Below are positions 54,300 through 62,679 of a stretch of DNA of 64,000 nt, piece after piece (the stretch's first letter is position 1; each line of letters begins with the position of its first letter). Location: NCBI RefSeq assembly GCF_002288385.1, contig NZ_CP016783.1:496001-560000 (forward strand). The letters are read 5' to 3'. The translations under genes were made by a program, and so were the position numbers. Origin of the DNA: Candidatus Planktophila lacus (GTDB lineage Bacteria; Actinomycetota; Actinomycetes; Nanopelagicales; Nanopelagicaceae). Below the pieces are notes generated by a model. That model searched no databases. It was not told where the DNA came from and saw only the letters and a list, made by a program, of their open reading frames with translations.

Positions 54300-54305
54300 T
54301 ATTGT
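54300..54305 (+). promoter_or_regulatory. Leaderless -10 for the DUF3040 gene
   Basis: TATTGT, 6 nt, ATG. Confidence 0.5.
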
Positions 54306-54311
54306 GGGCAT

Positions 54312-54680
54312 ATGGCACTTTCCGATCGCGAATTACGCTTGCTAGCCGAGATGGAGCAGGCGCTATCAGCTGATGACCCAGCTCTCGTCTCCACGCTCTC
54401 AGGTACACGCCGTCGCGGCCCAGGCGCTGCAATTGGTGTTGTCGCCCTAATCGTAGGAATCGCCACTCTCTTTGCCGGCCTAATCGCACAGGTCACCGTC
54501 GTCGGCGTCGTCGGCTTTATCTTCGCCCTCGTAGGCGTAATCGTCTTGGCCAATGCGATCTCGGCTGCGGCTAACGGCGCTCGCCAGGGTTCCTTTGCCA
54601 AGCGCCCACGCGGTAAAGGCTTTGGAAAGGGCTTCACCCAAGGTTTTGAAGATCGTTGGGATCAGCGCAATAACGGCTAA
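54312..54680 (+). CDS. DUF3040 family membrane protein
   Basis: A 122-residue protein common beside mraZ in actinobacteria. It has MALSDRELRLLAEMEQAL at the start, two membrane segments in the middle (about residues 40-85), and a basic Gly/Lys-rich tail ending in FEDRWDQRNNG. I choose ATG 54312 over 54264 because TATTGT lies 6 nt before it and this start fits the family. Function is unknown; conserved position next to the dcw cluster hints at envelope or division work. Confidence 0.82.
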   Translation: MALSDRELRLLAEMEQALSADDPALVSTLSGTRRRGPGAAIGVVALIVGIATLFAGLIAQVTVVGVVGFIFALVGVIVLANAISAAANGARQGSFAKRPRGKGFGKGFTQGFEDRWDQRNNG

Positions 54681-54702
54681 CCGCCGCTAAATCAGACCTA
54701 CC

Positions 54703-54731
54703 AAGCCCTCGCTCACGCGGGGGCTTTTTTC
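54703..54731 (+). terminator. Intrinsic terminator after the DUF3040 gene
   Basis: AGCCCTCGC pairs with GCGGGGGCT around a TCAC loop (9 bp with one G-U) and is followed by six T. It separates the DUF3040 gene from the dcw cluster. Confidence 0.88.
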
Positions 54732-54754
54732 TTGCCTATTTGCGGGCAAAACCG

Positions 54755-54830
54755 GTGGGGAGGCGTGGGGAGGCTGTGGGGGAAAGGTGGCGGAGGGTGG
54801 TTGAAAAAGGAGGAAAGTGGAGTAAAGTGG
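54755..54830 (+). promoter_or_regulatory. Phased GTGG array, candidate MraZ operator
   Basis: GTGG begins at 54755, 54765, 54776, 54787, 54797, 54817 and 54827, so spacings are 10, 11, 11, 10, 20 and 10 bp. The last two are full AAAGTGG copies. MraZ proteins bind tandem GTGG-type repeats one helical turn apart at their own promoter, and this array ends 57 bp before the mraZ ATG. Confidence 0.75.
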
Positions 54831-54886
54831 GGGATTAAGCGGGAATTGCCGCTTATCAGAGTCCTCGGGGAAGGGGGTTCGCGAAG

Positions 54887-55318
54887 ATGTTTCTCGGTAC
54901 CCACGAGCCACGCCTTGATGAAAAGGGCCGCTTAATCCTTCCCGCAAAATTCCGCGAAGAACTCTCTGCAGGTTTAGTAATCACAAAAGGACAAGAACGT
55001 TGTCTCTACGTTTTTCCATCTGCTGAATTTGCAACGATCACCGAAACACTGCGCCAGGCACCAGTTACATCAAAGAATGCCCGCGATTACATGCGCGTGA
55101 TGTTTGCCGGCGCACACGATGAAATTCCTGATCGCCAAGGTCGCGTAACTATTCCTGCAGGACTTCGCACATATGCAGGACTTGAAAAAGAGTGCGTTGT
55201 CATTGGTGCAAATACTCGCGTTGAAATTTGGGATAACGCAGCTTGGAACTCTTATTTATCAGATCGCGAAAAGGGCTTTGCCGAGGTTTCAGAGGAGATT
55301 TTTCCGGGTCTCTTCTGA
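54887..55318 (+). CDS. mraZ: Transcriptional regulator MraZ
   Basis: A 143-residue DNA-binding protein with two AbrB-like domains; [19 protein letters not shown] opens the first and [12 protein letters not shown] the second. MraZ usually represses its own dcw operon. The start at ATG 54887 follows a G-rich AAGGGGG ribosome-binding site and a long phased GTGG array. A structured RNA and rsmH follow. Confidence 0.96.
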   Translation: MFLGTHEPRLDEKGRLILPAKFREELSAGLVITKGQERCLYVFPSAEFATITETLRQAPVTSKNARDYMRVMFAGAHDEIPDRQGRVTIPAGLRTYAGLEKECVVIGANTRVEIWDNAAWNSYLSDREKGFAEVSEEIFPGLF

Positions 55319-55375
55319 GAAAAATTAATACAACTTAATAAAACAACTAAATAGCAAGTAAAAAATTAAATAGCG

Positions 55376-55476
55376 CTCTCATCTGTGGCCACCGCCGACC
55401 TAAAGCCGGCAGCGACACCCCTTCCCCGGTGTCGCTTTCGTTAGATCCGTCGGCCGGCGGTGACCAGAGATGAGAG
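55376..55476 (+). ncRNA. mraW RNA motif upstream of rsmH
   Basis: A GC-rich island in AT-rich sequence with nested pairing. The outer stem is CTCTCATCT with AGATGAGAG, the next pairs CACCGCCG with CGGCGGTG, and the inner hairpin AGCGACACC/GGTGTCGCT is perfect. Position and build match the actinobacterial mraW motif described upstream of mraW/rsmH. Its ligand or mode of action is unknown. The fold was traced by eye. Confidence 0.8.
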
Positions 55477-55528
55477 ATGAAGTTAAATAAGTAAATGCGA
55501 GATAACTAGTTAAGAAAAGGGGGAGTGT

Positions 55529-56485
55529 ATGAACGATGCAAGTACGCAACATATTTCAGTAATGCTTGATCGTTGCATTGAACTACTCTCTCCAACAACT
55601 CAGCTAACCCAATCACCAGTTATCGTTGATTGCACACTTGGTTTAGGCGGTCACACCGAAGCCCTCCTTGAAAAGTTTCCAACCCTTACCGTAATCGGAA
55701 TCGATCGCGATCCAATTGCCTTAGAACGCGCATCTGCACGCCTTGCTCGCTTCGGAGATCGCTTCAAACCAAACCACGCTATCTTCGATCGCATTGGTGA
55801 AGTTGTTGCTAGCCATGGGTATAAAAGCGTGAATGGAATCCTCTTTGATCTTGGCGTTTCATCCATTCAATTAGATGAAGTAGATCGCGGATTTTCATAT
55901 TCACAAGATGCGCCTCTTGATATGCGCATGGACCGCACTCGCGGGATTACCGCTTCAGAGATTGTAAATACCTATGCTCCAGGCGCACTGGTAAAGATTC
56001 TGCGCACTTACGGTGAAGAAAAGTTTGCAACACGTATCGTTGAAAATATTGTTAAGGCCCGTGCGAAAGCACCTCTTAACTCAACCCAAGAACTTGCTAC
56101 ATTAGTTAAAGAGAGCATTCCTGCTGCAACCCGTCGCACCGGTGGTAATCCGGCAAAGCGCACCTTCCAGGCCCTACGCATTGAAGCCAATGACGAACTC
56201 GGTGCGGTTACTCGCGCACTACCTGTTGCACTCGATCTCTTGATGGTGGGCGGCCGAGTTGTTGTTCTCTCCTTCCAATCGCTAGAAGACCGCATCGTTA
56301 AAGAGATCTTTGTTGAGCGTTCGACATCAAAGACGCCACGTGATCTTCCAGTTGATCTTCCAGAATTTGCTGCGAAGTTTGCACTTGTTTCCAAATCAGG
56401 TGAAACACCTTCTGATCAAGAGTTAGCTAACAATCCGCGCTCGGCATCGGTTCGATTACGTGCGATCGAAAGGTTGGCTGCTTAA
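55529..56485 (+). CDS. rsmH: 16S rRNA m4C1402 methyltransferase
   Basis: A SAM-dependent enzyme that methylates 16S rRNA C1402; 318 residues. The SAM site is DCTLGLGGHTEALLE, and GILFDLGVSSIQLDE, RGFSYSQDAPLDMRMD and the late NPRSASVRLRAIER are family hallmarks. It starts at ATG 55529 with GGGGGAG upstream and opens the run rsmH-ftsL-ftsI-murE-murF-mraY-murD. Confidence 0.96.
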   Translation: MNDASTQHISVMLDRCIELLSPTTQLTQSPVIVDCTLGLGGHTEALLEKFPTLTVIGIDRDPIALERASARLARFGDRFKPNHAIFDRIGEVVASHGYKSVNGILFDLGVSSIQLDEVDRGFSYSQDAPLDMRMDRTRGITASEIVNTYAPGALVKILRTYGEEKFATRIVENIVKARAKAPLNSTQELATLVKESIPAATRRTGGNPAKRTFQALRIEANDELGAVTRALPVALDLLMVGGRVVVLSFQSLEDRIVKEIFVERSTSKTPRDLPVDLPEFAAKFALVSKSGETPSDQELANNPRSASVRLRAIERLAA

Positions 56486-56917
56486 ATGGCACTTACCCAA
56501 ACGATTGCAACTCGCGCCCCACGTGCTCCACGCCAGAAGCTCTCTGAAAAATCTGCAGAAGTATTCTTAAAGTTAGTACCAAATGTTTCTGATGGTGCCC
56601 AAGCTACTCATCGCTTCTTTGCAACCTTCTTATCGGTTGTTGCCGGTATCGGTTTGTTGATGTTGCTAGTTGTAAATATCTTGCTGGCACAAGATGCCTT
56701 CACGCTCTCAGAGTTAAAGGCTGAAGCCAAGATCGTTGCAGATCAACGTGAAGCGATTAACCGCCAGATTGATCTCGCATCATCACCAGAGGCGCTAGCT
56801 AAGAAAGCAGCCGAACTCGGAATGCGTCCATCTGAATCTCCCGTATTTCTAAACCTGGCACCAATTGCAGACGCTGCAACTTCTGAAATAACTAATGGAG
56901 ATGTAGCCCGTGGGTAA
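56486..56917 (+). CDS. ftsL: FtsL-like cell-division protein
   Basis: A 143-residue bitopic protein. A cytoplasmic basic N-terminus leads to one membrane segment (about residues 46-68) and a heptad-like coiled coil (LSELKAEAKIVADQREAINR). Sequence conservation in FtsL is low, so the call rests on topology and on its place between rsmH and ftsI. It links FtsI/FtsW activity to the divisome. It starts directly after the rsmH stop and overlaps ftsI by 8 bp. Confidence 0.82.
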   Translation: MALTQTIATRAPRAPRQKLSEKSAEVFLKLVPNVSDGAQATHRFFATFLSVVAGIGLLMLLVVNILLAQDAFTLSELKAEAKIVADQREAINRQIDLASSPEALAKKAAELGMRPSESPVFLNLAPIADAATSEITNGDVARG

Positions 56918-58733
56918 TTTAAATCTGGCCGCATCTCGCATCCGCATACTCATCGTCTTTATCTTGATCTTCTTCCTACTATTTGCGGCGCGCTTGATTC
57001 AAATCCAGGCGATCCAAGCCAGCGACTATCGCGCTAAAGCTGCCAATGAGATGGAGTCAACGCGTGCTATCCCAGCCGCGCGCGGTGAGATAACCGATAT
57101 AAATGGCGTTGCTTTTGCGCGCAGCGTCTCAGCGATAAATATCGTCGTTGACCAAACTTTGATTACCGATGCACCTGCCAGCGCGAACTTTGCTGCGCCA
57201 ATCCTTGGAATGACAGTTGCGCAGGTACAGAGCGCGATATCTGGAACAAAGCGCTATTCGATGGTTGCTCGAAATGCGAAGCCTGCGATTTGGCGCACCT
57301 TAAGCGATTCCATCGATGCTCATAATGCAGCGCTATCAAAAGAGAATTTTGATAAGCGAATTCTGGGTTTCTTCGCCGAGCGCAATTACATCCGCGAGTA
57401 TCCATCTGGCTCTCTTGTCTCCTCTCTTGTTGGCTTCGTTCGCCAAGATGGAATCGGTGCTACAGGCCTCGAATCAAGTATGAACTCACTGATTTCCGGA
57501 ACCGATGGACGTTATTCATATGCGCGTGGCTTAGGTGCAGAAATTCCTGGTTCACAGAATGAAATAGTTGCGGCAAAGAAGGGCACAACGGTTCGTTTAA
57601 CTATCGACCGTGATGTGCAGTGGGTTGCAGCGCAAGCTATTCAAGACGCGGTTTCCAAATCTCGTGCAACTAGCGGAACAGTAATTGTCATGGATCCAAA
57701 AACTGGCCATATTTTGGCGCATGCGACTGCTCCAACATTTGATCCAAATAACACTAAGTCGGTTTCTCAATCACTGATGCGAAATCCATCAGTACAAGAT
57801 GTTTATGAGCCTGGTTCAACTGGAAAGATTATGACTCTGGCTGCTGCGCTTGAAGAAGGGAAGATAACTCCAGAGACGGTTCTATCTGTTCCTTACTCAA
57901 TCAAGCGCGGGGGAGATACCTTCCACGACCATGAGCGCCATCCAGTTCAGCATCTAACAACTTCTGGAATCTTGGCAGTTTCCTCAAATACTGGAACTAT
58001 AAAAATTGGCGAAATGCTTTCAAACGACAAGTTGCACAACTATTTAACTAAATTTGGAATTGGCGTATCAACGGGATCTGGTCTACCTGGTGAATCTAAA
58101 GGGTTATTCCGCCCTGTCAGCGATTGGTCTGGAACTACAGCGCCAACTGTTGCTTTTGGTCAGGGATACTCAGTTACCGCAATGCAGGCAACTAGCATCT
58201 TTGCAACTATCGCAAATGATGGTGTTCGCGTTTCTCCAACTGTTATTGCAGGCACTAGCGACAGCACTGGAAAGTTTACTGTGGCCGCAGATCGCACCAG
58301 CCAGAGAGTAGTTAGCGCAAAGACTGCACAACAGGTTCGCTTGATGATGGAATCAGTTGTTTCAGGACACGGAACCGCGCCAAGTGCGGCGATACCTGGA
58401 TATCGAGTGGCTGGTAAAACTGGAACTGCCGAACGTTACAACGTTGATTGTGGTTGCTACAGCGGATACACCGCATCATTTATTGGCTTTGCCCCTGCAG
58501 ATGCTCCAAAGTATGTTGTTAGCGTGACTATCCAAGATCCAAAGGGCTCGTACTACGGTGGCTCACTCGGTGGTCCAGTATTTAAAAAGGTTATGACATT
58601 TGTATTGCAGGCAGAGCATGTTGCACCAACTGGAACAAAAGTTCTTCCAGTAGCGCTAACCCAAGCAGAGCTTCGCCAGAAAGAGCGTCGCGAAACTGCG
58701 GCAACCGCACAGGCGAGTTTAAAGAGCAGATAA
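56910..58733 (+). CDS. ftsI: Peptidoglycan transpeptidase FtsI (PBP3-like)
   Basis: Septal class B penicillin-binding protein, 607 residues. One N-terminal membrane segment is followed by the dimerisation domain (RGEITDINGVAFARS) and the transpeptidase domain. The active-site Ser303 is in EPGSTGKI (S-T-G-K), the SxN motif is VSSNTGT and the KTG motif is AGKTGTAER. There are no C-terminal PASTA repeats. The start is GTG 56910, overlapping ftsL; the stop overlaps murE as TAATG. Confidence 0.95.
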   Translation: MGNLNLAASRIRILIVFILIFFLLFAARLIQIQAIQASDYRAKAANEMESTRAIPAARGEITDINGVAFARSVSAINIVVDQTLITDAPASANFAAPILGMTVAQVQSAISGTKRYSMVARNAKPAIWRTLSDSIDAHNAALSKENFDKRILGFFAERNYIREYPSGSLVSSLVGFVRQDGIGATGLESSMNSLISGTDGRYSYARGLGAEIPGSQNEIVAAKKGTTVRLTIDRDVQWVAAQAIQDAVSKSRATSGTVIVMDPKTGHILAHATAPTFDPNNTKSVSQSLMRNPSVQDVYEPGSTGKIMTLAAALEEGKITPETVLSVPYSIKRGGDTFHDHERHPVQHLTTSGILAVSSNTGTIKIGEMLSNDKLHNYLTKFGIGVSTGSGLPGESKGLFRPVSDWSGTTAPTVAFGQGYSVTAMQATSIFATIANDGVRVSPTVIAGTSDSTGKFTVAADRTSQRVVSAKTAQQVRLMMESVVSGHGTAPSAAIPGYRVAGKTGTAERYNVDCGCYSGYTASFIGFAPADAPKYVVSVTIQDPKGSYYGGSLGGPVFKKVMTFVLQAEHVAPTGTKVLPVALTQAELRQKERRETAATAQASLKSR

Positions 58734-60226
58734 TGCGCCCATTTAGCCAGAGCACTTTAAAGTTAACGAAAGTCGCCGGCGCTGTCTCTGCAACCTGTGA
58801 ATTAAGCGAAGCGGAACTTTCTAAGATAGAAATTTCCGGCCTCACTCATAACGATTCTCAAGTAGAACCCGGAGATCTCTTTATTGCGATACCGGGTGCT
58901 AATCGCCATGGTGCAGAGTTTGCGATGAGCGCAGTAAGTAAAGGCGCGGTAGCGATTTTGACCGATAGTGCAGGAGCCGCTTACGTTCAGGGCATCCCAG
59001 TTCTAGTTGTGGCGGATCCTCGCCGCGTTGCGGGCAATATCGCTGCTCTGTTCTACAACGAACCAATGCGCGATCTATCGAGTATCGGAATTACCGGTAC
59101 AAATGGCAAGACGACTGTTTCTACTTTGATTTATCAAATATTCGAAGCAGCTGGGCGCGATAGCGGGCTAATCGGAACGATCGAAACACGTATCGGAAAA
59201 GATGCCATTGATAGTTCGCGAACCACACCGGAAGCCACAGATTTGCAAGCGCTCTCGGCGGTAATGCGCGAGCGACATATGCGCCATCTAGTTATGGAAG
59301 TCTCTAGCCATGCCATGGTCTTACATCGCATGCAAGGCGCACATTTTGCCTTTGTTGGTTTCACAAACTTGACTCAGGATCACCTAGATTTTCACGGAGA
59401 TATCGAGAGTTATTTTGCAGCCAAAGCCAAGTTGTTTACCTACGAATTTGCAGATCAAGCCGTTATCAATATAGATACTGAATATGGCGCAAGGTTGGCT
59501 GATAAAACTGAACTTCCAGTGATCTCTCTATCTCGGCTGAATCCGCAAGCTACTTGGCACTTTACAGATATTGATACCTCTGGAAAGCAAGTTCACTTTA
59601 AAATCCGTGGCTCTGGCGGAATGCTTATTGAATCCTCAACAAAACTTCGCGGTGGCTATAACTTGGATAACCTTTTAATGGCTATCGCTATCGCAGTTGA
59701 ATCTGGTGTGGATCCAATCGATATTGCAGCCGCTGTTCCGGCGCTATCAGGTGCAGCAGGTCGGCTAGAAGAGGTAAGCGTTGGTCAGAGTTATTCGGCC
59801 TTTGTTGACTATGCGCACACTCCTGATGCAGTCTCTAACGTGCTCGAATCAATTCGCGAATTTACATCTGGAAAAGTTATCGCCGTGCTAGGTTGCGGCG
59901 GGGATCGCGATTCCTCAAAGCGTCCCTTGATGGGGCAAGCGCTTCTAAAGGGTTGCGATATTGCAGTGTTTACCAGTGATAATCCGCGATCTGAAGATCC
60001 AAGCCAGATTCTCAAAGAGATGGTTGGTAACTTAAAAGTTTCTGCGCCAGCGATAGTAATTGAAGATCGCAAGAGCGCGATTGAGTACGCCGTATCTTTG
60101 GCATCGCAAGGAGACACAATTGCGATCTTGGGTAAGGGCCACGAACTCGGGCAAGAGATTGCTGGACAGAAATTAGATTTTGATGATCGCAAAGTTTTGG
60201 CACAGGCGATTGCAGGTGTGAAATGA
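58733..60226 (+). CDS. murE: UDP-MurNAc-tripeptide synthetase, meso-DAP-adding
   Basis: Adds the third residue to the peptidoglycan stem peptide; 497 residues. The ATP site is ITGTNGKTTV and the substrate-selecting motif reads TSDNPRSEDP. The DNPR sequence marks enzymes that add meso-diaminopimelate and not lysine, so the wall should be DAP-type. It overlaps murF by 4 bp. Confidence 0.96.
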   Translation: MRPFSQSTLKLTKVAGAVSATCELSEAELSKIEISGLTHNDSQVEPGDLFIAIPGANRHGAEFAMSAVSKGAVAILTDSAGAAYVQGIPVLVVADPRRVAGNIAALFYNEPMRDLSSIGITGTNGKTTVSTLIYQIFEAAGRDSGLIGTIETRIGKDAIDSSRTTPEATDLQALSAVMRERHMRHLVMEVSSHAMVLHRMQGAHFAFVGFTNLTQDHLDFHGDIESYFAAKAKLFTYEFADQAVINIDTEYGARLADKTELPVISLSRLNPQATWHFTDIDTSGKQVHFKIRGSGGMLIESSTKLRGGYNLDNLLMAIAIAVESGVDPIDIAAAVPALSGAAGRLEEVSVGQSYSAFVDYAHTPDAVSNVLESIREFTSGKVIAVLGCGGDRDSSKRPLMGQALLKGCDIAVFTSDNPRSEDPSQILKEMVGNLKVSAPAIVIEDRKSAIEYAVSLASQGDTIAILGKGHELGQEIAGQKLDFDDRKVLAQAIAGVK

Positions 60227-61608
60227 TTGAATTAAAGGCATCAGAGATCGCCAAGATCGTCGGCGGAGATTTAATAGGCAGTGATATCACCGTCACAGCA
60301 GCACCGATCTTTAATTCAAATCAAGCGACTAAAGGATCAATCTTTCTCGCTCTCGTAGGTGAAAAAACTGATGGCCATAACTTCGTTTCAGATGCTTTTG
60401 CGCACGGCTGCGTTCTCGCCTTTGTAACTAGGGAAGTCCCAGAACGCTGCATAGTCGTCAAAGATGTTCTTGCAGCGCTTAACTCACTTGCATCTTATGT
60501 TCGCCAGGCGCTACCTGAATTAAAGGTAATTGCGCTAACTGGTTCTCAAGGAAAGACAACAAGTAAAGATCTGCTCCGCCACATCTTGGAAACCGTCGCA
60601 CCTACCGTGGCCCCGGCTGGAAACTTCAATAATGAACTAGGTGCACCGATCACTTTGTTGCAATGCGACGAGAAAACCAGATTCTGCATCCTAGAAATGG
60701 GAGCTCGTCATGTTGGCGATATCGCAAAGTTATGCCAGATGGCCACTCCAGATATTGGAGTTGTTCTCAGAGTCGGAACTGCACACGTTGGTGAATTTGG
60801 ATCCGAAGAGTTAGTCGCCAAAGCTAAGTCAGAGATGATTTCATCACTAAGCGGCTCTGCGATAGCGGTTCTCGGTCAATACGATCAATACACGCCAGCA
60901 ATGGCTTCCTTGCACAGCGGCGCAACGGTGACATTTGGTGAGACAACAAGTGCAGATGTTCGAGCCACAGATATTGAAATTCGCGAGGGCCGTCCGCATT
61001 TTGATCTAGTAACTCCGGCAGGTCGTGCATCGGTTGGCTTAAGAATTGTTGGAATTCATCAAGTATCTAACGCACTTGCCGCGGCAGCGATCGCAACCAA
61101 TTTAAAGATCTCAATTGATCTAATTGCTGGCGCACTTTCTACCGCCGAGCTTCACAGCAAGTGGCGGATGGAGATCGCAGAGATAGATGGGCTTGTGCTA
61201 ATCAATGATTCTTACAATTCAAGTCCTGAGTCGGCTGAAGCAGCGCTACGCACCTTGGTGCTCTTTGCCCAAGAACGGGGCGGTCAATCCTGGGCTTTCC
61301 TAGGAAAGATGCATGAACTCGGCGCGTCATCGCTTCAACACCATTCACGACTTGGCACCCTTGCTTCAGAGTTAGGAATTGACCATCTCGTCTGCGTGGG
61401 TTCTCCAGAGTATGCCGCGCAGATTACTGGTTCCAGCGCAATGACAGTTCACCTCCTTGACTCTAAAGAGTTGGCAGATGAGTTAGTTAGTCAGATGAGC
61501 CAGGGAGATGTAGTTCTAGTGAAAGCATCTCGCGCAGAGAAGTTTGAGGAAGTTGCAGAGTCAATCACTGAAAAGTGGAATAGCCGTGAAGTTGGGGGAG
61601 AGAATTAA
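60223..61608 (+). CDS. murF: UDP-MurNAc-tripeptide--D-Ala-D-Ala ligase
   Basis: Completes the pentapeptide by adding D-Ala-D-Ala; 461 residues. The ATP site is LTGSQGKTTSKDLL, and LEMGARHVGDI, NDSYNSSPESAEAAL and FLGKMHELG are MurF motifs. The first codon overlaps the murE stop; the stop directly precedes the mraY ATG. Confidence 0.95.
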   Translation: MIELKASEIAKIVGGDLIGSDITVTAAPIFNSNQATKGSIFLALVGEKTDGHNFVSDAFAHGCVLAFVTREVPERCIVVKDVLAALNSLASYVRQALPELKVIALTGSQGKTTSKDLLRHILETVAPTVAPAGNFNNELGAPITLLQCDEKTRFCILEMGARHVGDIAKLCQMATPDIGVVLRVGTAHVGEFGSEELVAKAKSEMISSLSGSAIAVLGQYDQYTPAMASLHSGATVTFGETTSADVRATDIEIREGRPHFDLVTPAGRASVGLRIVGIHQVSNALAAAAIATNLKISIDLIAGALSTAELHSKWRMEIAEIDGLVLINDSYNSSPESAEAALRTLVLFAQERGGQSWAFLGKMHELGASSLQHHSRLGTLASELGIDHLVCVGSPEYAAQITGSSAMTVHLLDSKELADELVSQMSQGDVVLVKASRAEKFEEVAESITEKWNSREVGGEN

Positions 61609-62667
61609 ATGAGAGAAATTCTGATCGCTGGTGCGATCGCCTTGTTCTTATCTCTCTTCGGAACGCCAGGTTTAATTCGCATACTTGCCCGCCGCGGTTA
61701 TGGACAAATTATTCGAGATGATGGACCTTCTTCGCATCACACTAAGCGCGGGACGCCAACTATGGGCGGCATCATTATCATTTTCGCAACGGCAGTGGGA
61801 TATTTCATCGCCCACGCAATTTCGCGAAACACAGTTAGCACCTCAGCGCTCTTAGTTCTTGGTTTGATGGCAGGTCTGGGATTTCTTGGATTCTTAGATG
61901 ATTGGCTAAAGGTTTCTCGCCAGAAATCACTTGGTTTAAATGCCAAGCAGAAAATCTTTGGGCAGATTGTGGTTGCTGCAACCTTTGCTTACTTAGGAAT
62001 CAACTTTCCAGATCGCGATGGGCTTACGCCAATATCCCAGAATTTATCTACCGTTCGCGATACCTCAATTACTTTAGGAACCACCTTGGTAATCATCTGG
62101 GTTGTCATAATGGTGACCGCTACCAGCAATGGTGTGAACCTCACCGATGGTTTAGATGGCTTAGCCACTGGCGCAGCTGTAATGACATTTATCGCATTTA
62201 TTTTGATTGGCGTTTGGGAATTTGGTCAGAGTTGCGCGGTATCACCTGGCGCTAACTGCTATCTAGTTCGAGACCCGTTAGATATTGCTGTTCTATCTGC
62301 AGCGCTAGCTGGGGCCTGTGCCGGTTTTCTCTGGTGGAACGCTTCGCCAGCAAAGATATTTATGGGCGATACCGGTTCGCTAGCACTGGGCGGTGCCCTT
62401 GCTGGAATCGCAACAACGCTGCGTATTGAGTTATTACTAATTCCACTAGGTGGCTTATTTGTAATAATTAGCGCTTCAGTGATTCTGCAAGTTGCCTACT
62501 TTAAAATCTCAGGTGGAAAGCGAATCTTCAAGATGGCGCCACTGCAACATCACTTCGAATTAATGGGCTGGGGTGAAGTAACAATTGTGCTTCGCTTCTG
62601 GATCATCGCTGGCCTTTGCGTCGCAGCTGGCCTCGGACTCTTCTACGCGCAATGGGTTACGGCATAA
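61609..62667 (+). CDS. mraY: Phospho-N-acetylmuramoyl-pentapeptide transferase
   Basis: Makes lipid I on undecaprenyl phosphate; 352 residues with about ten membrane segments. The conserved cytoplasmic motifs are [42 protein letters not shown] and [11 protein letters not shown]. The catalytic Asp residues are in the DDW and the TDGLDG stretches. Confidence 0.96.
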   Translation: MREILIAGAIALFLSLFGTPGLIRILARRGYGQIIRDDGPSSHHTKRGTPTMGGIIIIFATAVGYFIAHAISRNTVSTSALLVLGLMAGLGFLGFLDDWLKVSRQKSLGLNAKQKIFGQIVVAATFAYLGINFPDRDGLTPISQNLSTVRDTSITLGTTLVIIWVVIMVTATSNGVNLTDGLDGLATGAAVMTFIAFILIGVWEFGQSCAVSPGANCYLVRDPLDIAVLSAALAGACAGFLWWNASPAKIFMGDTGSLALGGALAGIATTLRIELLLIPLGGLFVIISASVILQVAYFKISGGKRIFKMAPLQHHFELMGWGEVTIVLRFWIIAGLCVAAGLGLFYAQWVTA

Positions 62668-62679
62668 GGCCGAGAAGAA

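Noticed and set aside
54732-54935. Gly/Trp-rich ORF before mraZ
   Set aside because: It arises from the phased GTGG array; the composition is an effect of the repeats, not coding.
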